Shown one piece after another: positions 41,808 to 50,056 of a DNA stretch of 64,000 nucleotides. The notes below the pieces were generated by a model. That model did not search any database. It was not told the origin of the DNA and saw only the letters and a list, made by a program, of their open reading frames with translations. Every line of letters begins with the position of its first letter. The first letter of the stretch is position 1. The DNA lies in assembly GCF_007830335.1 (NCBI RefSeq), contig NZ_VLKU01000001.1, positions 124,001 through 188,000 on the forward strand, read 5' to 3'. The stretch is from Paracoccus sulfuroxidans (GTDB taxonomy: Bacteria; Pseudomonadota; Alphaproteobacteria; Rhodobacterales; Rhodobacteraceae). The position numbers and the translations under genes were made by a program.

Positions 41808-42573
41808 AGGAATGCCCCTCTCGCAGCCCTTCACGCACCTGCTGGGCAATCTCGATGAACTCGGGCGTGTCGCGGATCTCCAGCGGGCGCTGACGCGGCA
41901 GGGGGCTTTCGATGACGCGGGTGATCCGGCCCGGACGCGGGGACATGACGACGATCTTGGTCGACAGATAGACCGCCTCGGGGATCGAGTGGGTGACGAA
42001 GCCGATGGTCTTTCCGGTGCGGTCCCACAGCTCCAGCAGGGCCGCGTTCAGCCGGTCGCGCACGATCTCATCCAGCGCGCCGAAGGGCTCATCCATCAGC
42101 AGGATATCGGCGTCAAAGGACAGCGCCCGCGCGATTGAGGCGCGCTGCTGCATCCCGCCCGACAGTTGCCATGGAAACTTGCCGCCAAAGCCCGAAAGCT
42201 CGACCATCTCCAGAACACGCGCCACCCGTTCGGCGCGGTCAGATCTGGAAAACCCCATGATCTCAAGCGGAAGCGAGATGTTCCCCGAAATGGTGCGCCA
42301 CGGATAAAGCCCCGGAGCCTGAAAGACATAGCCATAGGCGCGCGCCTTTCGCGCCTCATCAGGGGGCATGCCGTTCACGCTCAGCGTGCCGCCGGTCGGG
42401 GTTTCCAGCGCGGCGATGGTGCGCAGAAACGTGGTCTTGCCGCAGCCCGAGGGGCCGATGAAGCTGACGAAATCGCCTTTCTCGATGGTCAGGTCGACGT
42501 CCTTCAGCGCATGCACCGGCCCGTCATTGGTCGGAAAGGTCAGGCTGACGTTCTGCGCGGTGATGATGCTCAT
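41800..42573 (-). CDS. ABC transporter ATP-binding protein (SsuB/TauB-like)
   Basis: A 257-residue ATPase with Walker A (GPSGCGKTT), Q-loop (YVFQAPGLYPWRTI), signature (LSGGMQQRASIARAL), Walker B (ILLMDEPFGALD) and switch His (FVTHSIPEAVYL). It energises the two following permeases, whose first member overlaps it by 8 nt. The SsuB/TauB/ThiZ class imports small organic ligands; with the NMT1-type binding protein this indicates uptake of a pyrimidine-related compound. Confidence 0.9.
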   Translation of the reverse strand: MSIITAQNVSLTFPTNDGPVHALKDVDLTIEKGDFVSFIGPSGCGKTTFLRTIAALETPTGGTLSVNGMPPDEARKARAYGYVFQAPGLYPWRTISGNISLPLEIMGFSRSDRAERVARVLEMVELSGFGGKFPWQLSGGMQQRASIARALSFDADILLMDEPFGALDEIVRDRLNAALLELWDRTGKTIGFVTHSIPEAVYLSTKIVVMSPRPGRITRVIESPLPRQRPLEIRDTPEFIEIAQQVREGLREGHSYD

Positions 42574-42606
42574 CGATGGCCCCCGAATGCGACGCGGCGC
42601 TGCATT

Positions 42607-44058
42607 TCAGACCCCACTGACCGGAATGCCAGAGCGCTCGACCGGGCGTGGCGCGGTCAGCTCTTTCCAGGCCGAGAGCGCGCGGTTGACGGCAGGCCGG
42701 GGCTCGCGCGCGACGAATTCGCCTTGCCCCTCACGGCTTTCGATCGTGCCGTCATTCCAGGACAGCACGCCGCGCGACAGCGTAAAGCGCGGCAGGCCCT
42801 TCACCTTCTGCCCTTCGAAGACGTTGTAATCGATGGCACTTTGCTGCCCCTTGGCGCTGATGACCTTTTCGGCCTCCGGGTCCCAGACGACCAGATCGGC
42901 ATCGGCCCCCACCAGAACCGCGCCCTTCTTCGGATACATGTTCAGGATCTTCGCGATATTGGTCGAGGTGACGGCCACGAACTCATTCGGCGTCAGGCGG
43001 CCGGTGTTGACGCCATGCGTCCACAGCATCGGCATCCGGTCCTCCAGCCCGCCAGTGCCATTCGGGATCTTGGTGAAATCGCCGAGCCCAGTGCGCTTCT
43101 GATCGGTGGTGAAGGCGCAATGATCGGTGGCGACGCAGGACAGGCTGCCCGATTGCAGTCCAGCCCAGAGGCTGTCCTGATGCAGCTTGTTGCGGAACGG
43201 CGGCGACATGACGCGCCGCGCGGCATGGTCCCAGTCGGCGTTGAAATACTCGCTTTCATCCAGCGTCAGGTGCTGGATCAGAGGCTCGCCCCAGACCCGC
43301 TTGCCTTGCTGCCGCGCGCGCCGGATCGCCTCATGGCTGTCCTCGCAGGAGGTATGGACGACATAAAGCGGCACGCCCGCCATATCGGCAATCATGATCG
43401 CGCGATTGGTGGCCTCGCCCTCGACCTGCGGCGGGCGGGAATAGGCATGCCCCTCGGGCCCGGTGTTGCCCTCGGCCAGCAGCCGGGCCGAAAGCTCGGC
43501 CACGACATCGCCATTCTCGGCATGGACCAGCGCGATGCCGCCCAGATCCCCGACGCGCCGGAAGCTCGAGAACAGCTCGTCATCATTCACCATCAGCGCG
43601 CCTTTATAGGCCATGAAATGCTTGAAGCTGGTGATGCCGCGCCTGACGATCTGTTCCATCTCGTCGAAGACCTGCTCGCCCCACCAGGTGACGGCCATGT
43701 GATAGCTGAAATCGCAATGCGCACGGGCGACCTTGTTGTCCCACATCTTCAGCGCATCCAGCAGCCCCTGACCGGGCGAGGGCAGGGCGAAGTCGACCAC
43801 CATCGTCGTCCCGCCCGCCAGCGCAGCGCGAGTACCGCTTTCGAAATCATCGGCCGAATAGGTGCCCATGAAGGGCATCTCCAGATGGGTATGCGGATCG
43901 ATCCCGCCCGGCATGATGAAACACCCCACCGCATCCAGAACTGTATCGCCAGACAGATCCGGCCCGATCGCGGCAATCCGCCCGCCCTCGATCAGCACAT
44001 CCGCCGCATAGCTCAGATCCGCCGTGACAACCGTTCCGCCTTTGATGACCGTGCTCAT
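42607..44058 (-). CDS. hydA: Dihydropyrimidinase (D-hydantoinase)
   Basis: A 483-residue zinc amidohydrolase that opens the ring of dihydrouracil, dihydrothymine or hydantoins to N-carbamoyl amino acids. The metal-binding GGIDPHTHLEMPFMG (HxH) and the carboxylated Lys region (GITSFKHFMAYKGALMV) are intact, as are VHAENGDVVAEL and CVATDHCAFTTDQK. Full length. It is second enzyme gene in the RutR-linked operon, 67 nt downstream of the carbamoylase; that gap contains a dispersed GC-hairpin element. RutR linkage favours pyrimidine over hydantoin breakdown. Confidence 0.94.
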   Translation of the reverse strand: MSTVIKGGTVVTADLSYAADVLIEGGRIAAIGPDLSGDTVLDAVGCFIMPGGIDPHTHLEMPFMGTYSADDFESGTRAALAGGTTMVVDFALPSPGQGLLDALKMWDNKVARAHCDFSYHMAVTWWGEQVFDEMEQIVRRGITSFKHFMAYKGALMVNDDELFSSFRRVGDLGGIALVHAENGDVVAELSARLLAEGNTGPEGHAYSRPPQVEGEATNRAIMIADMAGVPLYVVHTSCEDSHEAIRRARQQGKRVWGEPLIQHLTLDESEYFNADWDHAARRVMSPPFRNKLHQDSLWAGLQSGSLSCVATDHCAFTTDQKRTGLGDFTKIPNGTGGLEDRMPMLWTHGVNTGRLTPNEFVAVTSTNIAKILNMYPKKGAVLVGADADLVVWDPEAEKVISAKGQQSAIDYNVFEGQKVKGLPRFTLSRGVLSWNDGTIESREGQGEFVAREPRPAVNRALSAWKELTAPRPVERSGIPVSGV

Positions 44059-44069
44059 CGCTCAAGCCC

Positions 44070-44120
44070 TTCTTTCATGTCCAAATATCCTGGGGGTCCG
44101 GGGGCAAAGCCCCCGGTCCG
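44070..44120 (-). repeat. Dispersed GC-hairpin + GGATATTTGG element, copy A
   Basis: Read on the minus strand: a CCGGGGGC-TTT-GCCCCCGG stem (44098-44116), a short C-rich link, then GGATATTTGGACATGAAAG and AAG. It follows the carbamoylase stop and runs up to the ribosome site of hydA. The non-hairpin core matches copy B (48663-48742) over about 20 nt and copy C (62074-62095) at 17 of 22 positions. Confidence 0.75.
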
Positions 44121-44125
44121 GCGCG

Positions 44126-45394
44126 TCACGTCACGATTTCGGCCGTCTCCAGCACCGCATGCAGCAGCACATCCGCCCCGGCCGAGGCCCATTCGGGGCT
44201 GATCTCTTCGGCCTCGTTATGCGACAGCCCGTCGACGCAGGGGCACATGATCATCACCGTGGGTGCGACCTTGTTGATCCAGCAGGCGTCATGCCCCGCA
44301 CCCGAGACGACATCCATGCGGCTGTACCCCAGCCTGTCCGAGGCCTCGCGGATCCGGTTCAGCAGCGTCTCATCAAAGGCCGGAGGGTCGAACTGCCCGA
44401 CGATCTGCGCCTCGAAACTGCAGCCAAGCGCCTCGCAGATCGCCGGGGCCTTCGAGAGGAACTCTTCCGTCATCGACAGCAGCACCGGCAGCAGATGGCT
44501 GCGCAGATCGACGGTGAAAACGACCTTCTCGGGGATGATGTTGCGGCTGTTGGGATAGACGTCGATATGGCCGATGGCACCGACCGCATTGGGCTGATGC
44601 TTCATGGCGATCTCATGGGCCAGCTCGGTCAGTTGCGCCAGACCGCGCCCGGCATTGCGCCGCATCCGCATGGGGGTCGAGCCGGTGTGCTGCCCCTTGC
44701 CCGTCACTGTGCATTCGATCCAGCGCAGCCCCTGGCCATGGGTGACGATGCCGATGTCCTTGCCCTCGGCCTCAAGGATCGGGCCCTGCTCGATGTGATA
44801 TTCGAACATGGCGTGGATCTTGCGGTCGCCGGGCACCTCCTCGCCCTTCCAGCCGATCCGCTCCAGCTCGTCGCCGAAGCGCAGCCCATGGGCATCGGTG
44901 CGGGCATAGGCGTGGTCGCGCTCGATGACGCCAGCGAAAACCCCCGAGGCCATCATCGCAGGCGCGAAACGCGAGCCTTCCTCATTCGTCCAGTTGGTGA
45001 CGACGATCGGCCGCCGCGTCCGCACCCCCAGATCGTGGATCGAGCGGATGACCTCCAGCCCCGCCAGCACCCCCAACACGCCGTCATATTTCCCGCCCGT
45101 CGGCTGGGTGTCCAGATGGCTACCGATATAGACGGGGTCCAGATCCGGCTCTTCGCCCTCATGGCGCATGAACATATTGCCCATCTGGTCGACGGTCATC
45201 ACCATGCCCGCATCCTCGCACCAGCGCTGGAACAGGTGACGCGCCTCGCCGTCCTCATCGGTCAGGGTCTGGCGATTGTTGCCGCCTGCGATGCCGGGGC
45301 CGATCTTGGCCATCTCCATCAGGCTGTCCCAAAGACGCGCCTGATCAACCTTCATATTCGCAGCAGGAGCAGTCCCGCTGGCGGGATTGGTCAT
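44126..45394 (-). CDS. Zn-dependent N-carbamoyl-amino-acid hydrolase / beta-ureidopropionase
   Basis: A 422-residue M20-family amidohydrolase (HyuC/AmaB type). Metal-binding motifs are YIGSHLDTQPTGGKYDGVLG (His, Asp, Asp), TNWTNEEGSRFAP (Glu-Glu) and FEYHIEQGPILE (His). It would release CO2 and ammonia from the N-carbamoyl product of the dihydropyrimidinase, giving beta-alanine or beta-aminoisobutyrate. First enzyme gene of the operon. Length and motifs fit both L-carbamoylase and beta-ureidopropionase; RutR context favours the latter. Confidence 0.9.
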   Translation of the reverse strand: MTNPASGTAPAANMKVDQARLWDSLMEMAKIGPGIAGGNNRQTLTDEDGEARHLFQRWCEDAGMVMTVDQMGNMFMRHEGEEPDLDPVYIGSHLDTQPTGGKYDGVLGVLAGLEVIRSIHDLGVRTRRPIVVTNWTNEEGSRFAPAMMASGVFAGVIERDHAYARTDAHGLRFGDELERIGWKGEEVPGDRKIHAMFEYHIEQGPILEAEGKDIGIVTHGQGLRWIECTVTGKGQHTGSTPMRMRRNAGRGLAQLTELAHEIAMKHQPNAVGAIGHIDVYPNSRNIIPEKVVFTVDLRSHLLPVLLSMTEEFLSKAPAICEALGCSFEAQIVGQFDPPAFDETLLNRIREASDRLGYSRMDVVSGAGHDACWINKVAPTVMIMCPCVDGLSHNEAEEISPEWASAGADVLLHAVLETAEIVT

Positions 45395-45463
45395 GTGGTC
45401 TTCCTTCCTGTCGGGCCCGCCGGTCTTGCTGCCGGGTCGGGCGAAATGGGTGGGAGAGGCGGG

Positions 45464-45745
45464 TTACTTCAACTCGACCTCAATGAATGACATCGGGGCG
45501 CTGCCCCCGTTGATGACGTTATGCTCGGTCCCCTCGGGCCGGGTATAGGCCGAGCCCGCGGCGACAATGCTGTCGCGCGTCTCGCCGCCCGGCAGTTCCA
45601 GCCGCAGGTGGCATTCGGTCAGGGTGGTGATGACATATTCATGCGGGTGGATGTGCCAGCCGGTCTGGGCGCCCGGAGCGAAATCGAAGCGCGTGACGCG
45701 CACCCGTTCATTCTCCATCAGCAAAGTCCCAACCGCATCTGCCAT
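45464..45745 (-). CDS. Cupin-domain protein heading the pyrimidine operon
   Basis: A 93-residue single cupin barrel. Motif 1 (GWHIHPHEYVITTLTE) provides His-x-His and Glu as likely metal ligands, and motif 2 (PEGTEHNVINGG) a further His. No enzyme family can be named from this. It is the first gene downstream of the RutR operator on the minus strand, 69 nt before the carbamoylase, so a role in pyrimidine-derived metabolite handling is inferred from position only. Confidence 0.8.
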   Translation of the reverse strand: MADAVGTLLMENERVRVTRFDFAPGAQTGWHIHPHEYVITTLTECHLRLELPGGETRDSIVAAGSAYTRPEGTEHNVINGGSAPMSFIEVELK

Positions 45746-45877
45746 GCCCCAACCTCCGGTCTGGCGCTCACGCGTCCCTCAAGAGGGGCCGGGGGCAGGC
45801 TCTGATCCGGCTTTCGCCGGTGTCGCATCGCCCCGAAATCCTCTGCGCGCGTGCCGTTCGAATTCATGTCCCGAATA

Positions 45878-45893
45878 TTGACCATCTGGTCAG
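45878..45893. promoter_or_regulatory. RutR operator
   Basis: TTGACCATCTGGTCAG matches the RutR consensus TTGACCANNTGGTCAA at 13 of the 14 defined positions. It lies 82 nt upstream of rutR and 133 nt upstream of the divergent cupin gene. RutR binds such sites and is released by uracil or thymine; autoregulation and control of the catabolic operon are inferred. Confidence 0.88.
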
Positions 45894-45974
45894 GATCAGG
45901 CTAGCACGGGTGAGAAGCCAGTCAAGCTTTCCAGTGCAGTGCTGGTAACGATTTCCCGATGGGCATGATTTTGC

Positions 45975-46589
45975 ATGAAGATTCAGCAGCCACGCCGCAG
46001 CCGCATCCAGAACAAGAATCGCAACGTCATTCTGGACGCGGCCCTGCAGGAGTTCTCGGCGCGCGGGTTTTCGGGCACGACCATCGACCAGATCGCGGAT
46101 GCGGCGGGCCTGTCTAAGCCCAATGTGCTGTATTACTTCCCCTCGAAAGAGGCGATCTATCGCGGGCTATTGGTCGGACTGCTGGACCTGTGGCTGGCGC
46201 CCCTGCGCGAGCTTGACGCCGAAGGCGACCCGGTCGAGCAGATTCTGGGCTATGTTCGGCGCAAGCTGCTGCTGTCGCGGGATTATCCGAACGAAAGCCG
46301 CCTCTTTGCCAGCGAAGTGCTGCATGGCGCGCCGCATATGACCGAGGTTCTGAGCGAAGATCTGCACGATCTGGTGGCCGAGAAGGTCTCCATCATCGCG
46401 GGCTGGACGGCCTCGGGGCGGATTGCCGAGGTCGATCCCCATCACCTGATCTTCTCGATCTGGGCGCTGACCCAGCACTACGCCGATTTCGACGTGCAGG
46501 TGCGGGCGGTGATGGGCGAGGGACCGGACCCCTATGCGGGCGCGATGATCTTTCTGGAACATCTGTTCCGCCGCATGCTGGCCCCCTGA
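45975..46589 (+). CDS. rutR: TetR-family regulator of pyrimidine catabolism
   Basis: A 204-residue regulator. The helix-turn-helix (GTTIDQIADAAGLSKPNVLYYF, split as ...AGLSKPNVLYYFPSKEAIY) and the C-terminal segment RLFASEVLHGAPHM and LIFSIWALTQHYADF are characteristic of RutR, which senses uracil and thymine. A near-perfect RutR box lies in the divergent promoter region upstream. Adjacent to dihydropyrimidinase and carbamoylase genes, it most likely derepresses them when pyrimidine is present. Confidence 0.92.
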   Translation: MKIQQPRRSRIQNKNRNVILDAALQEFSARGFSGTTIDQIADAAGLSKPNVLYYFPSKEAIYRGLLVGLLDLWLAPLRELDAEGDPVEQILGYVRRKLLLSRDYPNESRLFASEVLHGAPHMTEVLSEDLHDLVAEKVSIIAGWTASGRIAEVDPHHLIFSIWALTQHYADFDVQVRAVMGEGPDPYAGAMIFLEHLFRRMLAP

Positions 46590-46697
46590 GCGATTGGCCG
46601 GACGACCGGCAACGGTCAGCCATTCCCGCATCCGCTCTCTTGCCAAGTGCGGATAAAGGGCGCAGCAAGGCGTTCGGAAGTCACCCATGGTGTCCTG

Positions 46698-48659
46698 ATG
46701 AGCAATGCTGATGCCGCTGACGGCAATTCCCCCGCACCGCTGCAGCCGATTCCCCCGGGCGATGCGCCCTCGGGCGAGGGCCTGCCGCCCGAGCATTCGG
46801 CCGAGCAGAAGCTGACAGCCGGTCTGGTTCTGGCCAGTCTGGGGGTGGTTTACGGCGATATCGGCACCTCGCCGCTGTATGCGCTGCGGGAATCACTGGT
46901 CCACGCTCATGCCGAGGGGCTGCCGGAAACGGCGGTGATCGGCATCGTCTCGCTGCTGCTATGGACGATCATGCTGATCGTGACGCTGAAATATGTCGTG
47001 CTGATTCTGCGCGCCGACAACAATGGCGAAGGCGGCACGCTGTCGCTGGTGGCCAAGGCGCAAGGGGCCATCGGCGGGCGGCGGTCCTGGTGGATCTATC
47101 TTCTGGGCATCGTCGGCGTGTCGCTGTTTTTCGGCGATACGATGATCACGCCCGCCATCTCGGTCCTGTCGGCGGTCGAGGGGCTGGACCTGATCCTGCC
47201 CAATTTCTCAAGCTGGGTGGTGCCGGTGACGGTGGGCATCGTGCTGGCGCTGTTCTGGGTGCAGCGCACCGGGACGGGCGTGGTTGCGCGCTATTTCGGG
47301 CCGATCATGCTGATCTGGTTCGTGACCATGGGGGTCATGGGGGCGTCGCATCTGCTGGATGATGCCCGCATCCTCAGGGCGCTGAACCCGCTCAGGGCGT
47401 TGGATTTCCTCTATCACAACGGCATGGCCTCGCTGCCGGTTCTGGGCTCGGTCTTTCTGGCGGTGACCGGGGCCGAGGCGCTTTATGCCGATATGGGCCA
47501 TTTTGGCCGCCGCCCGATTCGCGTGGCCTGGAGCGTGGTCGTGCTGCCCGCCCTGGCGCTGGCCTATATGGGCATGGGGGCGATGGTACTGTCCGATCCC
47601 TCGAAGATCGTGAACCCGTTCTTCATGATGGCGCCCGACTGGTTCCGCCTGCCGCTGGTGCTTTTGGCGACCATGGCGACGGTCATCGCCAGTCAGGCGG
47701 TGATCTCGGGCGCATTCTCGGTCGCGCAGCAGGCGGTGCAGCTGGGGCTGATCCCGCGGCTGGAGATCCTGCACACCTCGGACACCCAGAAGGGGCAGGT
47801 CTATCTGCCTAAGGTGAATTTCATCCAGATGACCGGCGTCTGTGCGCTGGTGCTGAGCTTCGGATCCTCGGCCAATCTGGCCAGCGCCTACGGGATTGCG
47901 GTGACGGGCGACATGGTCATCACCTCGGCCCTGGCGATCATCGTGTTCCGCTGGGCCTGGGGCTGGAGCTGGTGGCTGGTGCTGGGGCTGATGCTGCCGG
48001 TGATCGCGATCGAGCTGATCTTCTTCACCGCGAACCTCATCAAGGTGGTGGACGGGGGCTATATCCCGCTGATGTTCTCGGCCGTGGTGATCACCATGAT
48101 GGTGACCTGGGTGCGGGGCACGAACATCCTGCAGCGCAAGGTGACCTCGGAGAGCATTTCGCTGAAGATGCTGGTCGAGAAGATGGAGAAATCACCGCCC
48201 TTCATCGTGCCCGGCACGGCGGTGTTCCTGACGGCCGATCCCGATGTCGCGCCGGCGGCCTTGATGCACAACCTCAAGCACAACCGCGTGCTGCATGAGC
48301 GGAATTTCATCGTGAAGGTCGCAGTTTCTACGACCCCGCGCGTCTCGCGCAGCCAGCGGCTGCAGATCGAGCAGATCAGCCCACGTTTCTGGCGCGCGAT
48401 CTGTCACTTCGGCTATATGGAGCAGCCGAATGTGCCGATGGCCTTGGCCGGGGCCAGCAAGGTCGGGCAGAAGTTCGACATCATGAACACCAGCTATTTC
48501 CTGAACCGGCGCGCCCTGCGTCTGGGCAAGGCAACCGCGATGCATCGCTGGTTGTCGCGGCTTTATGTCGGGCTGTATCGGACGGCGTCGGAGCCTACGA
48601 ACTTTTACCGTCTGCCCTCGAACCGGGTGGTGGAACTGGGGCAGCAGATCAACTTCTGA
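46698..48659 (+). CDS. kup: Low-affinity potassium transporter Kup
   Basis: A 653-residue potassium/proton symporter of the KUP/HAK family. After a ~35-residue Pro-rich N-terminus come GVVYGDIGTSPLYALRES (first helix and family signature), twelve predicted transmembrane helices and a ~190-residue cytoplasmic tail. The frame is open to a GTG at 46647, but the ATG at 46698 starts at the normal family position; neither has a convincing Shine-Dalgarno. A dispersed GC-hairpin element follows the stop. Confidence 0.92.
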   Translation: MSNADAADGNSPAPLQPIPPGDAPSGEGLPPEHSAEQKLTAGLVLASLGVVYGDIGTSPLYALRESLVHAHAEGLPETAVIGIVSLLLWTIMLIVTLKYVVLILRADNNGEGGTLSLVAKAQGAIGGRRSWWIYLLGIVGVSLFFGDTMITPAISVLSAVEGLDLILPNFSSWVVPVTVGIVLALFWVQRTGTGVVARYFGPIMLIWFVTMGVMGASHLLDDARILRALNPLRALDFLYHNGMASLPVLGSVFLAVTGAEALYADMGHFGRRPIRVAWSVVVLPALALAYMGMGAMVLSDPSKIVNPFFMMAPDWFRLPLVLLATMATVIASQAVISGAFSVAQQAVQLGLIPRLEILHTSDTQKGQVYLPKVNFIQMTGVCALVLSFGSSANLASAYGIAVTGDMVITSALAIIVFRWAWGWSWWLVLGLMLPVIAIELIFFTANLIKVVDGGYIPLMFSAVVITMMVTWVRGTNILQRKVTSESISLKMLVEKMEKSPPFIVPGTAVFLTADPDVAPAALMHNLKHNRVLHERNFIVKVAVSTTPRVSRSQRLQIEQISPRFWRAICHFGYMEQPNVPMALAGASKVGQKFDIMNTSYFLNRRALRLGKATAMHRWLSRLYVGLYRTASEPTNFYRLPSNRVVELGQQINF

Positions 48660-48662
48660 GGC

Positions 48663-48742
48663 CCGCGTTGGTGGGGCCGGGTGTGGGGGCGCTGCCCCCG
48701 CGCCTGCGGCGCTCCCCCGGGATATTTGGACATGAAAGAAGC
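48663..48742 (+). repeat. Dispersed GC-hairpin + GGATATTTGG element, copy B
   Basis: After the kup stop: GGGGGC-GCT-GCCCCC (about 48685-48699), a second GC-rich segment, then CCCCCGGGATATTTGGACATGAAAG. The last ~20 nt equal those of copy A (44070-44120). It separates two convergent genes and could act as terminator for kup. Confidence 0.78.
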
Positions 48743-49927
48743 CTAGAAGCGCAGGCGCGGCAATGACAGGAAGGCCGAGAGCCAGGCCAGTGCTGCGCAG
48801 CAGGCGATGGCCGCGACCATCGGCAGGGCCGTGTTGTCGAGGAAGGCCCCCGCCGCCACGATCATCGCGCCGCCCGTCAGCATCTGGATCGTACCGCCGA
48901 GCGAGGAGGCGAGGCCCGCGATATCGGGATGGGGGTCGAGCGCCATGACCATCGAGGTCGGCATGACCAGCCCGAGGAAGGCATTGCCGATGAAGAGCCC
49001 GGCGATCACCACCCAGAGCTGGTCGAGGCCCAGCCAGACGACCAGCGTCAGCGTGGCGGTGGCGGCGACGAAGCCGGTGATGGCGATGGCGATCAGCCGC
49101 TCCATTCCCAATCTTTGACCGAGTTTGGCCGCGAATTGCGAGGCGCTGAAAAAGCCGATCGCGTTGAAGGCGAAGGCCAGCGAGAAGCCGGTCGGGCTGA
49201 GGCCGAACTGCCGCGTATAGACGAAGCTGGCGCTGGCCAGGAACACGAAGAAGCTGGCCATGCCGAAGCCGCCGATGAAGGTCAGCCCCATGAAGCGGCG
49301 GCTGGTCAGGAGGCGCGTGATCCCCGACAGCATGGGCGGGATGCTGACCGGGTTCCGGGCCTCGGGGCGCAGGGTCTCGGGCAGCGCAAAGACCGTCAGC
49401 GCCAGAGAGATGAGCGAGGCGATGGCCAGCGCCGCGAAGATCTCGCGCCAGTTGCCGAAGAGCATGATGCCCGAGCCCGCCAGAGGCGCCAGCATGGGCG
49501 AGACTGAGATCACGATCATGATCGCGGCCATCATCCGGGCTGCGTCGGGGCCGCTGGACAGGTCGCGGATGACTGCGCGCGGGACCACCATCAGCGTGGC
49601 CGCGCCGAAGGCCTGCAGCGCGCGGGCGGCGACCAGCCAGTCCAGCGTCGGCGCGAAGGTGGCGGCGATGCTGGCCAGCAGGAAGATGCTGACGCCGATC
49701 AGGATGGGGGGCTTGCGGCCGACCGCATCCGACATCGGGCCCCAGATCATCTGGGCGATGCCGAAGGTGATGAAATAGGCCGTCAGCGTCAGCGTGGCCT
49801 GCTGTTCGGTCACCTGAAGGTCTTCCGCAACCTGAGGCAGGGCGGGCAGATACATGTCGATCGCAAAGGGACCGACGGCGGAGAGAAGGCCCAGAATCAG
49901 GGCCATGCGGAGCTGTTGATCGCGCAT
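48743..49927 (-). CDS. Bcr/CflA family multidrug-type MFS exporter
   Basis: A 394-residue major facilitator with twelve predicted helices. The N-terminal SAVGPFAIDMYLPALPQVAE and GPMSDAVGRKPPILIG (motif A) are hallmarks of the Bcr/CflA subgroup, which exports bicyclomycin, chloramphenicol or sulfonamides, and sometimes metabolites, by proton antiport. The substrate here is unknown. It stands alone, convergent with kup. In-frame Met8 is an alternative start. Confidence 0.87.
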   Translation of the reverse strand: MRDQQLRMALILGLLSAVGPFAIDMYLPALPQVAEDLQVTEQQATLTLTAYFITFGIAQMIWGPMSDAVGRKPPILIGVSIFLLASIAATFAPTLDWLVAARALQAFGAATLMVVPRAVIRDLSSGPDAARMMAAIMIVISVSPMLAPLAGSGIMLFGNWREIFAALAIASLISLALTVFALPETLRPEARNPVSIPPMLSGITRLLTSRRFMGLTFIGGFGMASFFVFLASASFVYTRQFGLSPTGFSLAFAFNAIGFFSASQFAAKLGQRLGMERLIAIAITGFVAATATLTLVVWLGLDQLWVVIAGLFIGNAFLGLVMPTSMVMALDPHPDIAGLASSLGGTIQMLTGGAMIVAAGAFLDNTALPMVAAIACCAALAWLSAFLSLPRLRF

Positions 49928-50056
49928 CGTCTTTGCCTGTGATCGTCAAGGAGCGGTCACGCAGGCGGGCGGATGCCCCAAGCCTGTGGACCAAAGGTCG
50001 GCCTGTTAACGCAATCATCCCGTGATGGCAAGCGCGAATTCTGCGCGCAGCGCCCA

